From an uncultured Caulobacteraceae bacterium (GTDB lineage: Bacteria; Pseudomonadota; Alphaproteobacteria; Caulobacterales; Aquidulcibacteraceae): DNA of 43,506 nt. Location: the NCBI GenBank assembly GCA_902826145.1, contig CADEDT010000008.1, forward strand, positions 1 to 43,506, given 5' to 3'. Below are positions 10,501 through 17,295 of the stretch, one piece after another; positions within the stretch are counted from its first letter, which is position 1, and each line of letters begins with the position of its first letter. Below the pieces are notes generated by a model. The model searched no databases and was not told the DNA's origin. It worked only from the letters and a program-made list of their open reading frames with translations. A program made the translations under genes and the position numbers.

Positions 10501-11227
10501 CGAATTCGCTGCGAACGATGCCGGCTCCCTTATCGCCGTCTCCGGAGAACGCGGGAGCGCCTTGACGCAACAATTCGTATCCCAGCACGCCGGCCAACCC
10601 GCCGGTCAGCGCTTTCAGGCCAGACGAGGCAGGATCTTCTCCAATGACTTTCAGAAGCGCCGCGTAATTGGCTGGGTTGGCCAGCCAACCGATCGCTGTC
10701 CCCGCTAACATCTCGAAGTTCTTCGCCGTCGGCGTACCGTCGAACGCCTGTATGAGGCCTTCGAATATCGCCTTGATTTCATCCACCTTCACAGTGGGGA
10801 GCGATGCGCCTTCCGGAAACGGACCTCCGAACAGCAGTTCATGAGCGGTAGCCAGAAGTCGATCCTTCTTCCCCTCAGCCACGACCGAGAGCCAGGCGAA
10901 GAACGCGGCCGCTGGCCACGACGGCGGACGGCTCGCAGGCGCCCCGCCGTTTCCTTCAAGAGACATCAGCGGATCAAAAGTCCTTGGCGCCCACGACGGT
11001 TTCTCAAAGTCCAACAGGAGTTCCGAAGCCGCGCGCACCGCAGAAGCAACTTCACCCGGTGAGGTGATGTTCTTCATCCGAAGAGCGGTCGCATCCAACT
11101 CGCCCTGCCGCATCACGCGGAAGAAACAGAAGATCGACCAGTTCTTCGGTTTGTTGTCGGAATACTTGGTCGCTCGCACGAGGTGAGCTTGCACCGAAGG
11201 ACGTATCTCGCCGTGTGAACCATCCAT
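7580..11227 (-). CDS. DyP-type peroxidase / cytochrome P450 fusion protein
   Basis: 1215 residues with two heme enzymes in one chain. The DyP part is roughly residues 1-700: a short first strand region, a helical insert (about 60-240), then NIAFTHSGLTAL near 260, the signature GFRDGISQP with catalytic Asp404, TYLVFRKLEQDV, the probable proximal heme ligand His564 in AHIRRTNPR, and the HRILRRG arginine motif. The P450 part is about 750-1195: K-helix E1069-x-x-R1072, and heme-thiolate Cys1148 in GSNRDCWGRD. The I-helix reads AGTALT (1016-1021), so the oxygen-activating acid and threonine are Ala1019 and Leu1020. There is no signal peptide, so it is probably cytosolic. The ATG has a good AGGGCGAG ribosome site and lies 11 bases after the upstream gene, indicating an operon. 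No redox partner is encoded nearby. Domain calls are from motifs; the substrate is unknown, and a peroxide or lipid hydroperoxide is inferred. Confidence 0.88.
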   Translation of the reverse strand: MDGSHGEIRPSVQAHLVRATKYSDNKPKNWSIFCFFRVMRQGELDATALRMKNITSPGEVASAVRAASELLLDFEKPSWAPRTFDPLMSLEGNGGAPASRPPSWPAAAFFAWLSVVAEGKKDRLLATAHELLFGGPFPEGASLPTVKVDEIKAIFEGLIQAFDGTPTAKNFEMLAGTAIGWLANPANYAALLKVIGEDPASSGLKALTGGLAGVLGYELLRQGAPAFSGDGDKGAGIVRSEFELGADIGSAPIDRAPINIAFTHSGLTALQLHPATLASFPDEFRQGMAARAERLGDVGQSAPENWEGELGQKSVHGFFSGGFLIDDPAGVDEVLWRKLRSEVRAFNDPACEVGRKLRTIIGAMARLLGIEILHIELGQDPYEVDEKGKAHRLPYRYEHFGFRDGISQPFADIGLEDSGAGGGTPARNRTWAPVAAGEIYLDRRDEDGLQHLLPVNPDLRRDGTYLVFRKLEQDVVGFRSFLAKQRPGSAKAQDALAAQFVGRWKNGTPLVLSPDSPRNYDEAGPRSNDPAIQRARARKEEAAINDFLYASDDPRGRKCPLSAHIRRTNPRDTGGRNDVRRHRILRRGMSYGGPLLNEDSIGDGESRGILFIAANSRIDIQFETIQAEWINGGEFMGQAGLGRCPLTGAHSGKKGDTFLEAGAVAPLNGLPAFVHTRGGDYFFAPGVETLRQLAREQKFGPVEDKTPFGGYTMNDPVTPGLFDASRVQKYARLIMTPGGYNAVKVELPEPLVAHDGPSNAAAREAVVFVGRYDDVRRVLMGRDGSSPVDFSVEHYRTAMDQMTRGNNFLVGTDQTGPTAALRSRMLGRLKEAWLALGNASELEQRVREIARSCVEASLRRCASTRRVDLVRDFAAEATYAVLSKLFGTPGPNWITELALALPFSRANVGGLHEEWLAARRGDKPDNPPFLTMQIWSTLVLADLIGNIYNMRELKELSRKAALEKLAHVDNLIARARANPPPTPQTLVDGFVATAPADPKKAAQHYRDAALLLAELAGTALTVVPLTFASVMTTIFGLRLDLARLVQILISPPAFGAADPGNGLRRLIYEAERFNPNMAIRMRKCEADVVLPSGAPVKAGDWIACIMKAAMLTRFEEPEGFSLFPYLPGKERRLDDYLLFGAVGSNRDCWGRDKIAVIILEECLKGAGRLHGLRRVAGERGEVRRLLNVAIGLQARFVDVSSPKAPMASNAQGLGA

Positions 11228-11238
11228 GATCTCGCCCT

Positions 11239-12129
11239 TCAGTCGTCGTCACCAACACCCGGCGCATAGACGCCGCCAGGCGTGGGGAAGTTTACGTGGT
11301 GCTGATGCGTGTCGCGGAGAAACTGATCGAAAAGCTCGTCCATCGAGCGCACCGGCGCGCCGGACGCAGGCCGGACTTTTGCAACGAACGCATCAAAGCG
11401 GCGCTTGAAGTCCTCAAGCTCCTTTATTCGCGTCACGGTGAGGTTCGGGTACCGCGCGTAGAGCAGGTCGGTCGGAATTTGGTAACGGCGCAGCCACAAC
11501 CAGAACCGTTCGAAATCAGTCGTACCGGGAAAGTCCTCGCAGTTCGCGAAAACCGAGTCGAATGCTTCGCCAAGAAACACTGCGATGTCGCGCATGTAAG
11601 TGCGCAAGTCACCGTCGAATTCCACCAGCGTGAAAAGCCAGGATCGAAGTACGGGCGCGCCGGCATTGTTCACCGGCATATTCACCCGGGCGAAACCCGA
11701 ATGGTCGTCCGACGTGTCGCCATCCGCTCTCACGCCAGTCGATGCATAGTCATCGATCTGATCCGGAATCTTCACATCGTCAGGCTCGCCGGTGCTTGAG
11801 TTGGGCGGCGGGCAATAGTTCAAATCGTCCAGGCCCCGCGAATACGTGAGATACTGCTCCGGGCGGACAATGAACAAACGGCCGAAATGGATCGTCGGCA
11901 CGCGATCCAGTTCATTCGGGATGCCTTCCTCGGCACGACCTGCAAGGTCGGCAATTACGCGACGCAACCGCTCCTCGTAGGTACGCCGTTCACCCGGCAC
12001 GCGACCAAGTCTAATGGGCGCCATCACCGAGATCTCGGATACGCGGCCGACCGTTCTCGATGTGGCCCACTTCAGCCGATCGCGCTCAACCAGAGCCGCC
12101 TTCACAACGCCATGCGGATCATCGGCCAT
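11239..12129 (-). CDS. Unrecognised protein in operon with the DyP-P450 fusion
   Basis: 296 residues with no signal peptide or membrane segment. Start ATG has AGGGGAG seven bases upstream. I do not recognise a named family. Visible features: a strand-rich N-terminus (VMAPIRLGRVPGERRTYEERL), a segment TIHFGRLFIV, a variable Asp-rich middle, and a conserved-looking half (WLFTLVEFDGDL, then FANCEDFPGTTDFERFWLWL and YARYPNLTVTRIKEL). The two strand-helix halves resemble a duplicated ferredoxin-like fold, and I recall similar segments in uncharacterised proteins encoded near peroxidases, but I cannot verify this. The position directly upstream of, and likely co-transcribed with, the fusion suggests a dedicated partner, for example in substrate handling. 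That is inference. Confidence 0.75.
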   Translation of the reverse strand: MADDPHGVVKAALVERDRLKWATSRTVGRVSEISVMAPIRLGRVPGERRTYEERLRRVIADLAGRAEEGIPNELDRVPTIHFGRLFIVRPEQYLTYSRGLDDLNYCPPPNSSTGEPDDVKIPDQIDDYASTGVRADGDTSDDHSGFARVNMPVNNAGAPVLRSWLFTLVEFDGDLRTYMRDIAVFLGEAFDSVFANCEDFPGTTDFERFWLWLRRYQIPTDLLYARYPNLTVTRIKELEDFKRRFDAFVAKVRPASGAPVRSMDELFDQFLRDTHQHHVNFPTPGGVYAPGVGDDD

Positions 12130-12170
12130 CGGCTGCTCCCCTAACCACCCGCCTCAGAGCGTGGCGCCGA

Positions 12171-13232
12171 TCATCCGATCGCGCCAGACGTCAGTTCAAT
12201 CGCTGCAAGAGGCTCGCGCCTTTCGCCTGTGTGCACGTGCGGCCCGAATGGAACGGCGCGGCTTAACCGCACTGCCGCTTCAGCCTGGCTGGAGACATGC
12301 AACCGCTCGAACATGCGCTTGATCTGCGTGCGCACGGTCTCCACGGAGACGCCGCGCTGCTGGGCGATATCATTGATCTTGCGGCCGCACACGAGGCCCT
12401 CGGCGATGATCAGCTCGCACTCAGTTAGATCAAACATGGCGCGCCAAATCTCACTGCCCATGCGCGGCGCCTCGTCGGGATCCACGATCATCAAGACGCA
12501 GGAGGTCTTCCGTCCAGAGCGCGAGGTGATCGCACGGATCACGTAAGGCTTGTCCCCGCCGGAGCGCGCCACGCGGACAACGGCGCCGCCGGCTACTCCC
12601 AACAAGGTATCGTTCACGACGCGCGCTAGTGAGGCCTGGTCGTGCGCCCCACGGCAAGCCAAGCGGTCTTGGTGAAGACTTAGCCCATCAGCGCGTCGGA
12701 GGATTGAGCGACACGCTTCGTTCATTTCCTCCACGCGCATCTGTGCGTCGACGATGGCGACTCCGCAAGGCAACTGATCGAGGGCCGCCGCCTTCAGTGC
12801 CGAGGCGGCCCGGAGAACTTCAACGCGACCCCGTGCAGCGACAGCGCTCTGAGCTATCGACGCAACCGCGGCGAACTCCGCGTGATCGAACGGGCCATCG
12901 CCAACAAGCGCGAACAACGCCACGTAGCGTTGCCCGTGCCGGCAATCGCGGTGCGACAAGATCCAGATGATCTTGGTATGGGCGTCGACGCGCTTCTCGC
13001 CTGCCAGTTCTGAGTTTGGGTCGAGCGCTATCTGCTTGCATGCCGCCGAGAATTCGCGCGAAGCAGTTTGGTCATCACAAAACGCAACCGATCCAGCGGG
13101 GCTGTCGCGCCAAGCTAGGCACATCGCCTTGGCGCCCAATGTGGCCGCACTCGCCGAAAGTGCCGTCTCCCAATCGCAAGGCTGGATAGCTGCATCCATC
13201 CAATGCCCAAGTCCAACGTGCTTTGCGAGCAT
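12171..13232 (-). CDS. LuxR-family transcriptional regulator
   Basis: 353 residues from ATG 13232, preferred over the in-frame TTG at 13238 because GGGAGG sits eight bases before the ATG. The C-terminal 65 residues are a LuxR/GerE helix-turn-helix (LTECELIIAEGLVCGRKINDIA, then GVSVETVRTQIKRMFERL). The middle contains a PAS-like segment (LPCGVAIVDAQMRVEEMNEACR, about 155-180), and the first 130 residues look like a GAF-type sensory region. There is no phosphorylatable receiver domain, so it probably senses a small ligand or partner directly. Its stop is only 41 bases upstream of the 296-residue gene on the same strand, so it may be the pathway regulator of the peroxidase-P450 operon. Confidence 0.85.
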   Translation of the reverse strand: MLAKHVGLGHWMDAAIQPCDWETALSASAATLGAKAMCLAWRDSPAGSVAFCDDQTASREFSAACKQIALDPNSELAGEKRVDAHTKIIWILSHRDCRHGQRYVALFALVGDGPFDHAEFAAVASIAQSAVAARGRVEVLRAASALKAAALDQLPCGVAIVDAQMRVEEMNEACRSILRRADGLSLHQDRLACRGAHDQASLARVVNDTLLGVAGGAVVRVARSGGDKPYVIRAITSRSGRKTSCVLMIVDPDEAPRMGSEIWRAMFDLTECELIIAEGLVCGRKINDIAQQRGVSVETVRTQIKRMFERLHVSSQAEAAVRLSRAVPFGPHVHTGERREPLAAIELTSGAIG

Positions 13233-13337
13233 GGCCAAGCCTCCCGCCTACTCTCAAGCAAACGGCGAAACCGCACGCCACGTGATATTTCGCACAGAGC
13301 TCTTCACGCGCTTCGCGATCGGCGGCAAAGTCGGCTT

Positions 13338-14090
13338 ATGGCGATGGACGGACACGGCGGCGATAAGAAATCAGATAGCGCACGCTTACGTTGCGTGGAA
13401 ATACTCGCGAGCCTTTCGGAAGAAGAACTCAGCGCCCTCGCCCAAGCTGTTACGTGGATTGAAGTGGCGCCGGAGCAGGAGGTCGTCTCGCATCTCAACG
13501 AAGGGGCGCAGGTCTATTTCGTAGTGGAGGGTGAATTCCGCACGATGATGACGACGCCTTACGGACGGGCCGTCGCCATCGGGCAGCTTGGCCCAGGCAG
13601 CCATTTTGGCGAGATCGCTGCGCTAACAGGCGCGCCGCGCACTCTGAATGTTGTCGCGAGCACGGCGGGCGTCGTCGCCGAATGCCCGGCAGAGGCGTTT
13701 CAAAGGACTATGCGAGGGAATTCGCGATTTGCTGAGGCGATCGCGGCAGCGTTGGCGCGGCGCGTTGTGGTGTTGACCGACCGATTGTTCGAGCTGGCGG
13801 CGCTGGAAATGCGGTTTCGCGTCTATTCGGAGCTTCTGCGCTTGGCGCGCGGCGGCGAAGAGATTGCCGAGGGCGTGCTGATCCGCAACGCGCCGACGCA
13901 CGATATGATCGCTGCGGCGATCGGCGCGCAGCGCGAAGCGGTGAATCGCGAGCTGCGATATCTGGTTAGTGAAGGCGTTATCAAGCAGTCGCGTCGCGAG
14001 ATCGTGGTGCTGAACGTCGAGCGGTTGCGCGAGATGGTGCAGAAGCGTGCGGGGCTTACGGCGACGCAAGTCGTCGATTGGCGATTTTAG
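13338..14090 (+). CDS. Crp/Fnr-family transcriptional regulator
   Basis: 250 residues from ATG 13338; a longer frame reaching back to 13203 would run into the divergent gene and lacks family similarity. An N-terminal cyclic-nucleotide-binding beta roll is clear (LASLSEEELSALAQ, QVYFVVEGEFRTMM, GSHFGEIAALTGAPRTLNVVA). A C-terminal HTH_Crp follows (PTHDMIAAAIGAQREAVNRELRYL, then EGVIKQSRREIVVLN). No cysteine cluster like that of FNR is present, so an iron-sulfur oxygen sensor is unlikely. The beta roll keeps the FGE stretch of cAMP binders but has Arg in APRTLNV, so cAMP or another ligand is possible. It is divergent from the LuxR gene across a 105-base gap that must hold both promoters. Confidence 0.88.
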   Translation: MAMDGHGGDKKSDSARLRCVEILASLSEEELSALAQAVTWIEVAPEQEVVSHLNEGAQVYFVVEGEFRTMMTTPYGRAVAIGQLGPGSHFGEIAALTGAPRTLNVVASTAGVVAECPAEAFQRTMRGNSRFAEAIAAALARRVVVLTDRLFELAALEMRFRVYSELLRLARGGEEIAEGVLIRNAPTHDMIAAAIGAQREAVNRELRYLVSEGVIKQSRREIVVLNVERLREMVQKRAGLTATQVVDWRF

Positions 14091-14366
14091 CGTAGACTCA
14101 CCCAAATGCGTGAAGCGCCGCCGTTCACGCTCGCGCATCCTGAGACATGGGGCTGCGGGAAAGTGCGGCGGCGTTCCCACGTTGTCTGCGCCGCCGCACT
14201 GTTTCCGCCAGCGCGTCCTTCCCTTGGCGCATTCAGCCCGCAGCTCCACCCCCTCGCCTCTCGTGAGAAAAAGCACAGCTGTTGATAACCCAATCGGGTA
14301 ATACGCAGCGGCGCGTCGGACGACATCCTCTTCGGCACTGCAATGAAGCCGAACAGGAGAAGGAAA
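14091..14366. other. Intergenic region before the TPR gene
   Basis: 276 bases without a supported gene. It contains AT-richer sequence near 14268-14302 and the ribosome site AGGAGAAGG at 14354-14362. I see no convincing sigma-70 pair, terminator with a T-tract or repeat. A promoter for the downstream gene is expected here but I cannot place it. Confidence 0.5.
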
Positions 14367-16184
14367 ATGGCGCGCCGTTCTCAGCTTTGCCGCTCACGCC
14401 TTTCGCAATTGCTGCTGGGCGTCGCGCCCGCGCTGTTGCTTGCCGTCACCGCCACGCCGGCTGCGAGCGCGCGGCCCGTTAGCTGGTCGTACAGCATCTG
14501 CAGGGAAGAAGATCAGCGCCAAATTCAACGGGCGATCGCTGCGTGCGACGCTGTAATCGAACACCGCCGCGCGACAGTTCGGCAAGTTCAGAACGCGCTT
14601 ATCTCACGCGCTAGCATGCGCGTGTCCCGTAACGATTTGACCGGCGCCTCCGCGGACCTTGAGCAAGCGCAGCGTATGGGCGCGGACGATCCGGACACCA
14701 TGGTGGCGCTGGGCCAGGTGCGTGCTCGGCTGAATGATCCTGACGCGGCGCTCGAGGCGTTCAACGCAGCCACGGACGGCGGCCCACCGGCGTCATTCGA
14801 AGCTTGGATCGAAACGGGCGCAATTCAACTTGAGCGCCGGCAATGGAGCCAGGCGGTTGCCTCCTACACCAACGCGCTCCGCGCGACGTCCGATGCGGCG
14901 AAGCAGTCGCGTGCCTTGATCGGGCGCGGGCATGCGCGCTTAGGCGGCGGCAGTATCAATGACGCCATCGACGACTACCAAGATGCAGTCCGCTACGACG
15001 AGAACTCGATCAACGCCCTGCTCGCTTTGGCCGACGCACATCGGGTTTTGGCCAATCGTGGCGATGCCGAGGATTTCGGCGAGGCTGCGTTCACATATGT
15101 GCGCGCGCTCGACAAGATTGGACCGGATTCCACAGGGACCGAACAGCGCGGGCAACTCGCCCGCACCTACGCCGGCCGCGGCGATCTCTACATCCAGCGC
15201 TACCTGCGCGGCCGCGATGCCGATGACCTCCGTCAAGCTTCGCGCGACTTCGAAAGCGCGGTCGAGGCAGATCTGCAGAACGTCGATGGCTTAGTCGGCC
15301 GCGCTAAAGTCTACGCGCAACGACCGGCGACTTACCAGCGAGCGGTGGCCGATCTCGATCGCGCCGTGCGCATCCGCCCCGACGACGGCGAACTCTATCG
15401 CGCGCGCGGCGATGTCTTCACGCTGATCGGCGACGACGAGCGCGCCATGCGCGACTACGACGACGCGCTGCAGCGTGGCGGCAACCAATCCTACCGCACC
15501 TACTTCCAACGCGGCGTCATCTATCTCAATGCAGGCGACTATACCCGCGCTGATCAGAGCTTTGCGCAAGCGGTGGCGTTGGCCCGCCATGGCCCGCTGC
15601 CGCCGGACCTGGATACCAACACCGCAATGGCCGAGGCGCTTTGGATGCGGAGCCGCGCGGCTTGGAATCTGATCGATGCGCCTGGCGTCGTGGCGCGTGA
15701 CGTTGCGCTCCACGCCCGCAACTACGCTGATGAGGCGGCGCAATGGGGTCCGAACCAGTCGCGCTATCAGGCTGGACGCTGCCTCACACGCTCCGTCGCC
15801 GGCGGCGAATGGAGCACCGCCGAGCAAGCCTGCCGCGACGCGATCCGGCTGGCGCGCGAAACCAACGATGCTTCGCAGCTCAGCGAAGCCTTCGGCACGA
15901 TGGGAATGCTCCAACTCCGCTGGGCGCTTGCTGGCGCGCCGAACGGTGCGAGTGAGGCCACGCATTTGCAGCACGCAGCCAATTATTTTGGCGACGCCGT
16001 GAACGCCGATAGCGCACGCACCAACGCAACGCGCGCAGCGCTCTATCAGTATGCGCAGGGCGTCGCGCTGGAATGTCTTGGCCGGCAGATCGAGGCCAAT
16101 CGTCTGATGCGTCAGGCGCTCGAAACGGATCGCTCTGTTGAATCGCGTTTCCTGACGCATCGCATCCGCCACTGCCAAGCGTGA
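14367..16184 (+). CDS. Secreted TPR-repeat protein
   Basis: 605 residues from ATG 14367, chosen over ATG 14343 because AGGAGAAGG lies just upstream and the short form begins with a clean signal peptide (MARRSQL, then a hydrophobic stretch ending TPAASA). The mature protein consists of repeated helical pairs with TPR spacing (for example ADLEQAQRMG, AVASYTNALRAT, AIDDYQDAVRYDENS, AVADLDRAVRIRPDDGELYRARGD, RAMRDYDDALQRG). A Cys occurs early (YSICREED) and near the end (TRSVAGGEWSTAEQAC). It is probably a periplasmic protein-protein interaction scaffold. It is followed after 13 bases by the next gene, so the two are likely co-transcribed. No enzymatic motif is seen. Confidence 0.8.
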   Translation: MARRSQLCRSRLSQLLLGVAPALLLAVTATPAASARPVSWSYSICREEDQRQIQRAIAACDAVIEHRRATVRQVQNALISRASMRVSRNDLTGASADLEQAQRMGADDPDTMVALGQVRARLNDPDAALEAFNAATDGGPPASFEAWIETGAIQLERRQWSQAVASYTNALRATSDAAKQSRALIGRGHARLGGGSINDAIDDYQDAVRYDENSINALLALADAHRVLANRGDAEDFGEAAFTYVRALDKIGPDSTGTEQRGQLARTYAGRGDLYIQRYLRGRDADDLRQASRDFESAVEADLQNVDGLVGRAKVYAQRPATYQRAVADLDRAVRIRPDDGELYRARGDVFTLIGDDERAMRDYDDALQRGGNQSYRTYFQRGVIYLNAGDYTRADQSFAQAVALARHGPLPPDLDTNTAMAEALWMRSRAAWNLIDAPGVVARDVALHARNYADEAAQWGPNQSRYQAGRCLTRSVAGGEWSTAEQACRDAIRLARETNDASQLSEAFGTMGMLQLRWALAGAPNGASEATHLQHAANYFGDAVNADSARTNATRAALYQYAQGVALECLGRQIEANRLMRQALETDRSVESRFLTHRIRHCQA

Positions 16185-16197
16185 GCGGGAGGACATC

Positions 16198-17133
16198 ATG
16201 AGACATCATCAAGCCGACCCTGCGATGCAGAAGAATTGGGTGTTCGAGGCGACCGAACCCGTCCTCGACGTAGAGATCTCACTGCTCTCGGCGCCAGGGG
16301 CGCATATCGAGCTAGTGCGCGGCGGCAAACGCGACGAAGCCATTCGCATCATCGTCGATCGTTGCGCGACTTTGTTCGGGCAGGAGTTCAACGGACGTGT
16401 TGAGCACGTTCGCCACAGCAACTTCAATCACCACGGCATGACCGTTCACATAGTCATCGCCGCACGTGAGTCCGACGAACTCGATCAGGTCGTCGATCGC
16501 GAGCTCGGTGCGCTCGAACAATCCCTCGAAGCCAGCATTCAATCTCATTTTGGATGGGAGAAAGCAGCCGTGTCAGTCCAAATCGATCCCAATCCCGCTT
16601 ACGAAGCACGTCGCGGCCGGCGCACGCACCCGCGTCCCGGCAATCCGGACGACATCAATGTCTGGCAACCGGCGCCAGGCAACAACGCGATTGCGCCGGT
16701 GATCGTGACAATGCCGAACACAGGCACGGTCGTTGGCGGCGCTCCGCCTCCACCGCCGCCAGGGCCGCAAAAACAGAACTCCGCCGCAGTCGCCGGCCTT
16801 CTCGGCGCGCTGCTTGCAATCGGTTTCGCCGTTATGGTGGCGCTGGCAATCGGCCCGCTCACCGATGAGATCGGCGGGCTTTATCAAGACCGCGAAATCA
16901 CATCGCGCGAACACGCGAATGAGATCCGCTTGCGCAATCAGCAGATCGCGTCGCTGCGGCGTGAGAACGGCCGCATGAACGAGACGATCAATCGCCTCGC
17001 CTCGCGGCGCGGTCAACCCGCCATGCGCTCGGACCAACCGACGCGCACGCTGCCAGATACGGATTCAGTCGGCCCCCTCGCATCGGCGTCCCCAGCCGCT
17101 GGTCCGGCGACGTCCGCTTCTGGCGCGCCATAG
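16198..17133 (+). CDS. Unrecognised single-pass membrane protein with coiled coil
   Basis: 311 residues; ATG preceded by GGGAGGAC. I do not recognise the family. An N-terminal alpha/beta domain of about 135 residues is followed by a Pro-rich linker (GAPPPPPPGPQ near 180), one membrane helix at about 196-222 (AVAGLLGALLAIGFAVMVAL), a coiled coil rich in Arg, Glu, Gln and Asn (NEIRLRNQQIASLRRENGRM) and an Ala/Pro/Ser-rich tail. There is no signal peptide, so the N-domain is probably cytoplasmic and the coiled coil periplasmic. It lies 13 bases after the periplasmic TPR gene, which makes a physical link between the two plausible. Confidence 0.7.
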   Translation: MRHHQADPAMQKNWVFEATEPVLDVEISLLSAPGAHIELVRGGKRDEAIRIIVDRCATLFGQEFNGRVEHVRHSNFNHHGMTVHIVIAARESDELDQVVDRELGALEQSLEASIQSHFGWEKAAVSVQIDPNPAYEARRGRRTHPRPGNPDDINVWQPAPGNNAIAPVIVTMPNTGTVVGGAPPPPPPGPQKQNSAAVAGLLGALLAIGFAVMVALAIGPLTDEIGGLYQDREITSREHANEIRLRNQQIASLRRENGRMNETINRLASRRGQPAMRSDQPTRTLPDTDSVGPLASASPAAGPATSASGAP

Positions 17134-17162
17134 CCCGCGACCTCCGCTAGGTCTGGGCTCAA

Positions 17163-17194
17163 TGCGCGGCGACGCCTCCCAGCGTCGCCGCGCA
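17163..17194. terminator. Perfect 13-bp hairpin after the TPR-partner gene
   Basis: Arms 17163-17175 (TGCGCGGCGACGC) and 17182-17194 are exact reverse complements around a six-base loop. It starts 30 bases after the preceding stop. There is no following T-run, so it may be a weak or Rho-assisted terminator or an mRNA 3'-end stabiliser. Confidence 0.5.
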
Positions 17195-17233
17195 GACGTT
17201 GGATGCTCGTCCTCCACAAGTCTCGCTTCGTTC

Positions 17234-17262
17234 TTGGCGACGCGGTTTGGCATGCGTGCTAG
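17234..17262 (+). promoter_or_regulatory. Possible housekeeping promoter of the HExxH protein gene
   Basis: TTGGCG at 17234-17239, a 17-base spacer and TGCTAG at 17257-17262, 34 bases before the start codon. The -10 contains GCTA as in Caulobacter-type promoters. The assignment rests on sequence match only. Confidence 0.4.
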
Positions 17263-17295
17263 CCTCGGACCGAGGGACCAAACGGAGGGGACGCA

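Noticed and set aside
14278..14300. FNR/CRP-like half site TTGAT near the Crp-family gene
   Set aside because: The second half is CAATC rather than ATCAA at the right spacing, so there is no palindrome good enough to call.
14047..14301. 84-codon frame after the Crp/Fnr gene
   Set aside because: Overlaps the regulator's end in another frame, has no ribosome site, and the Arg/Ser/Pro-rich product is typical of chance GC-rich frames.
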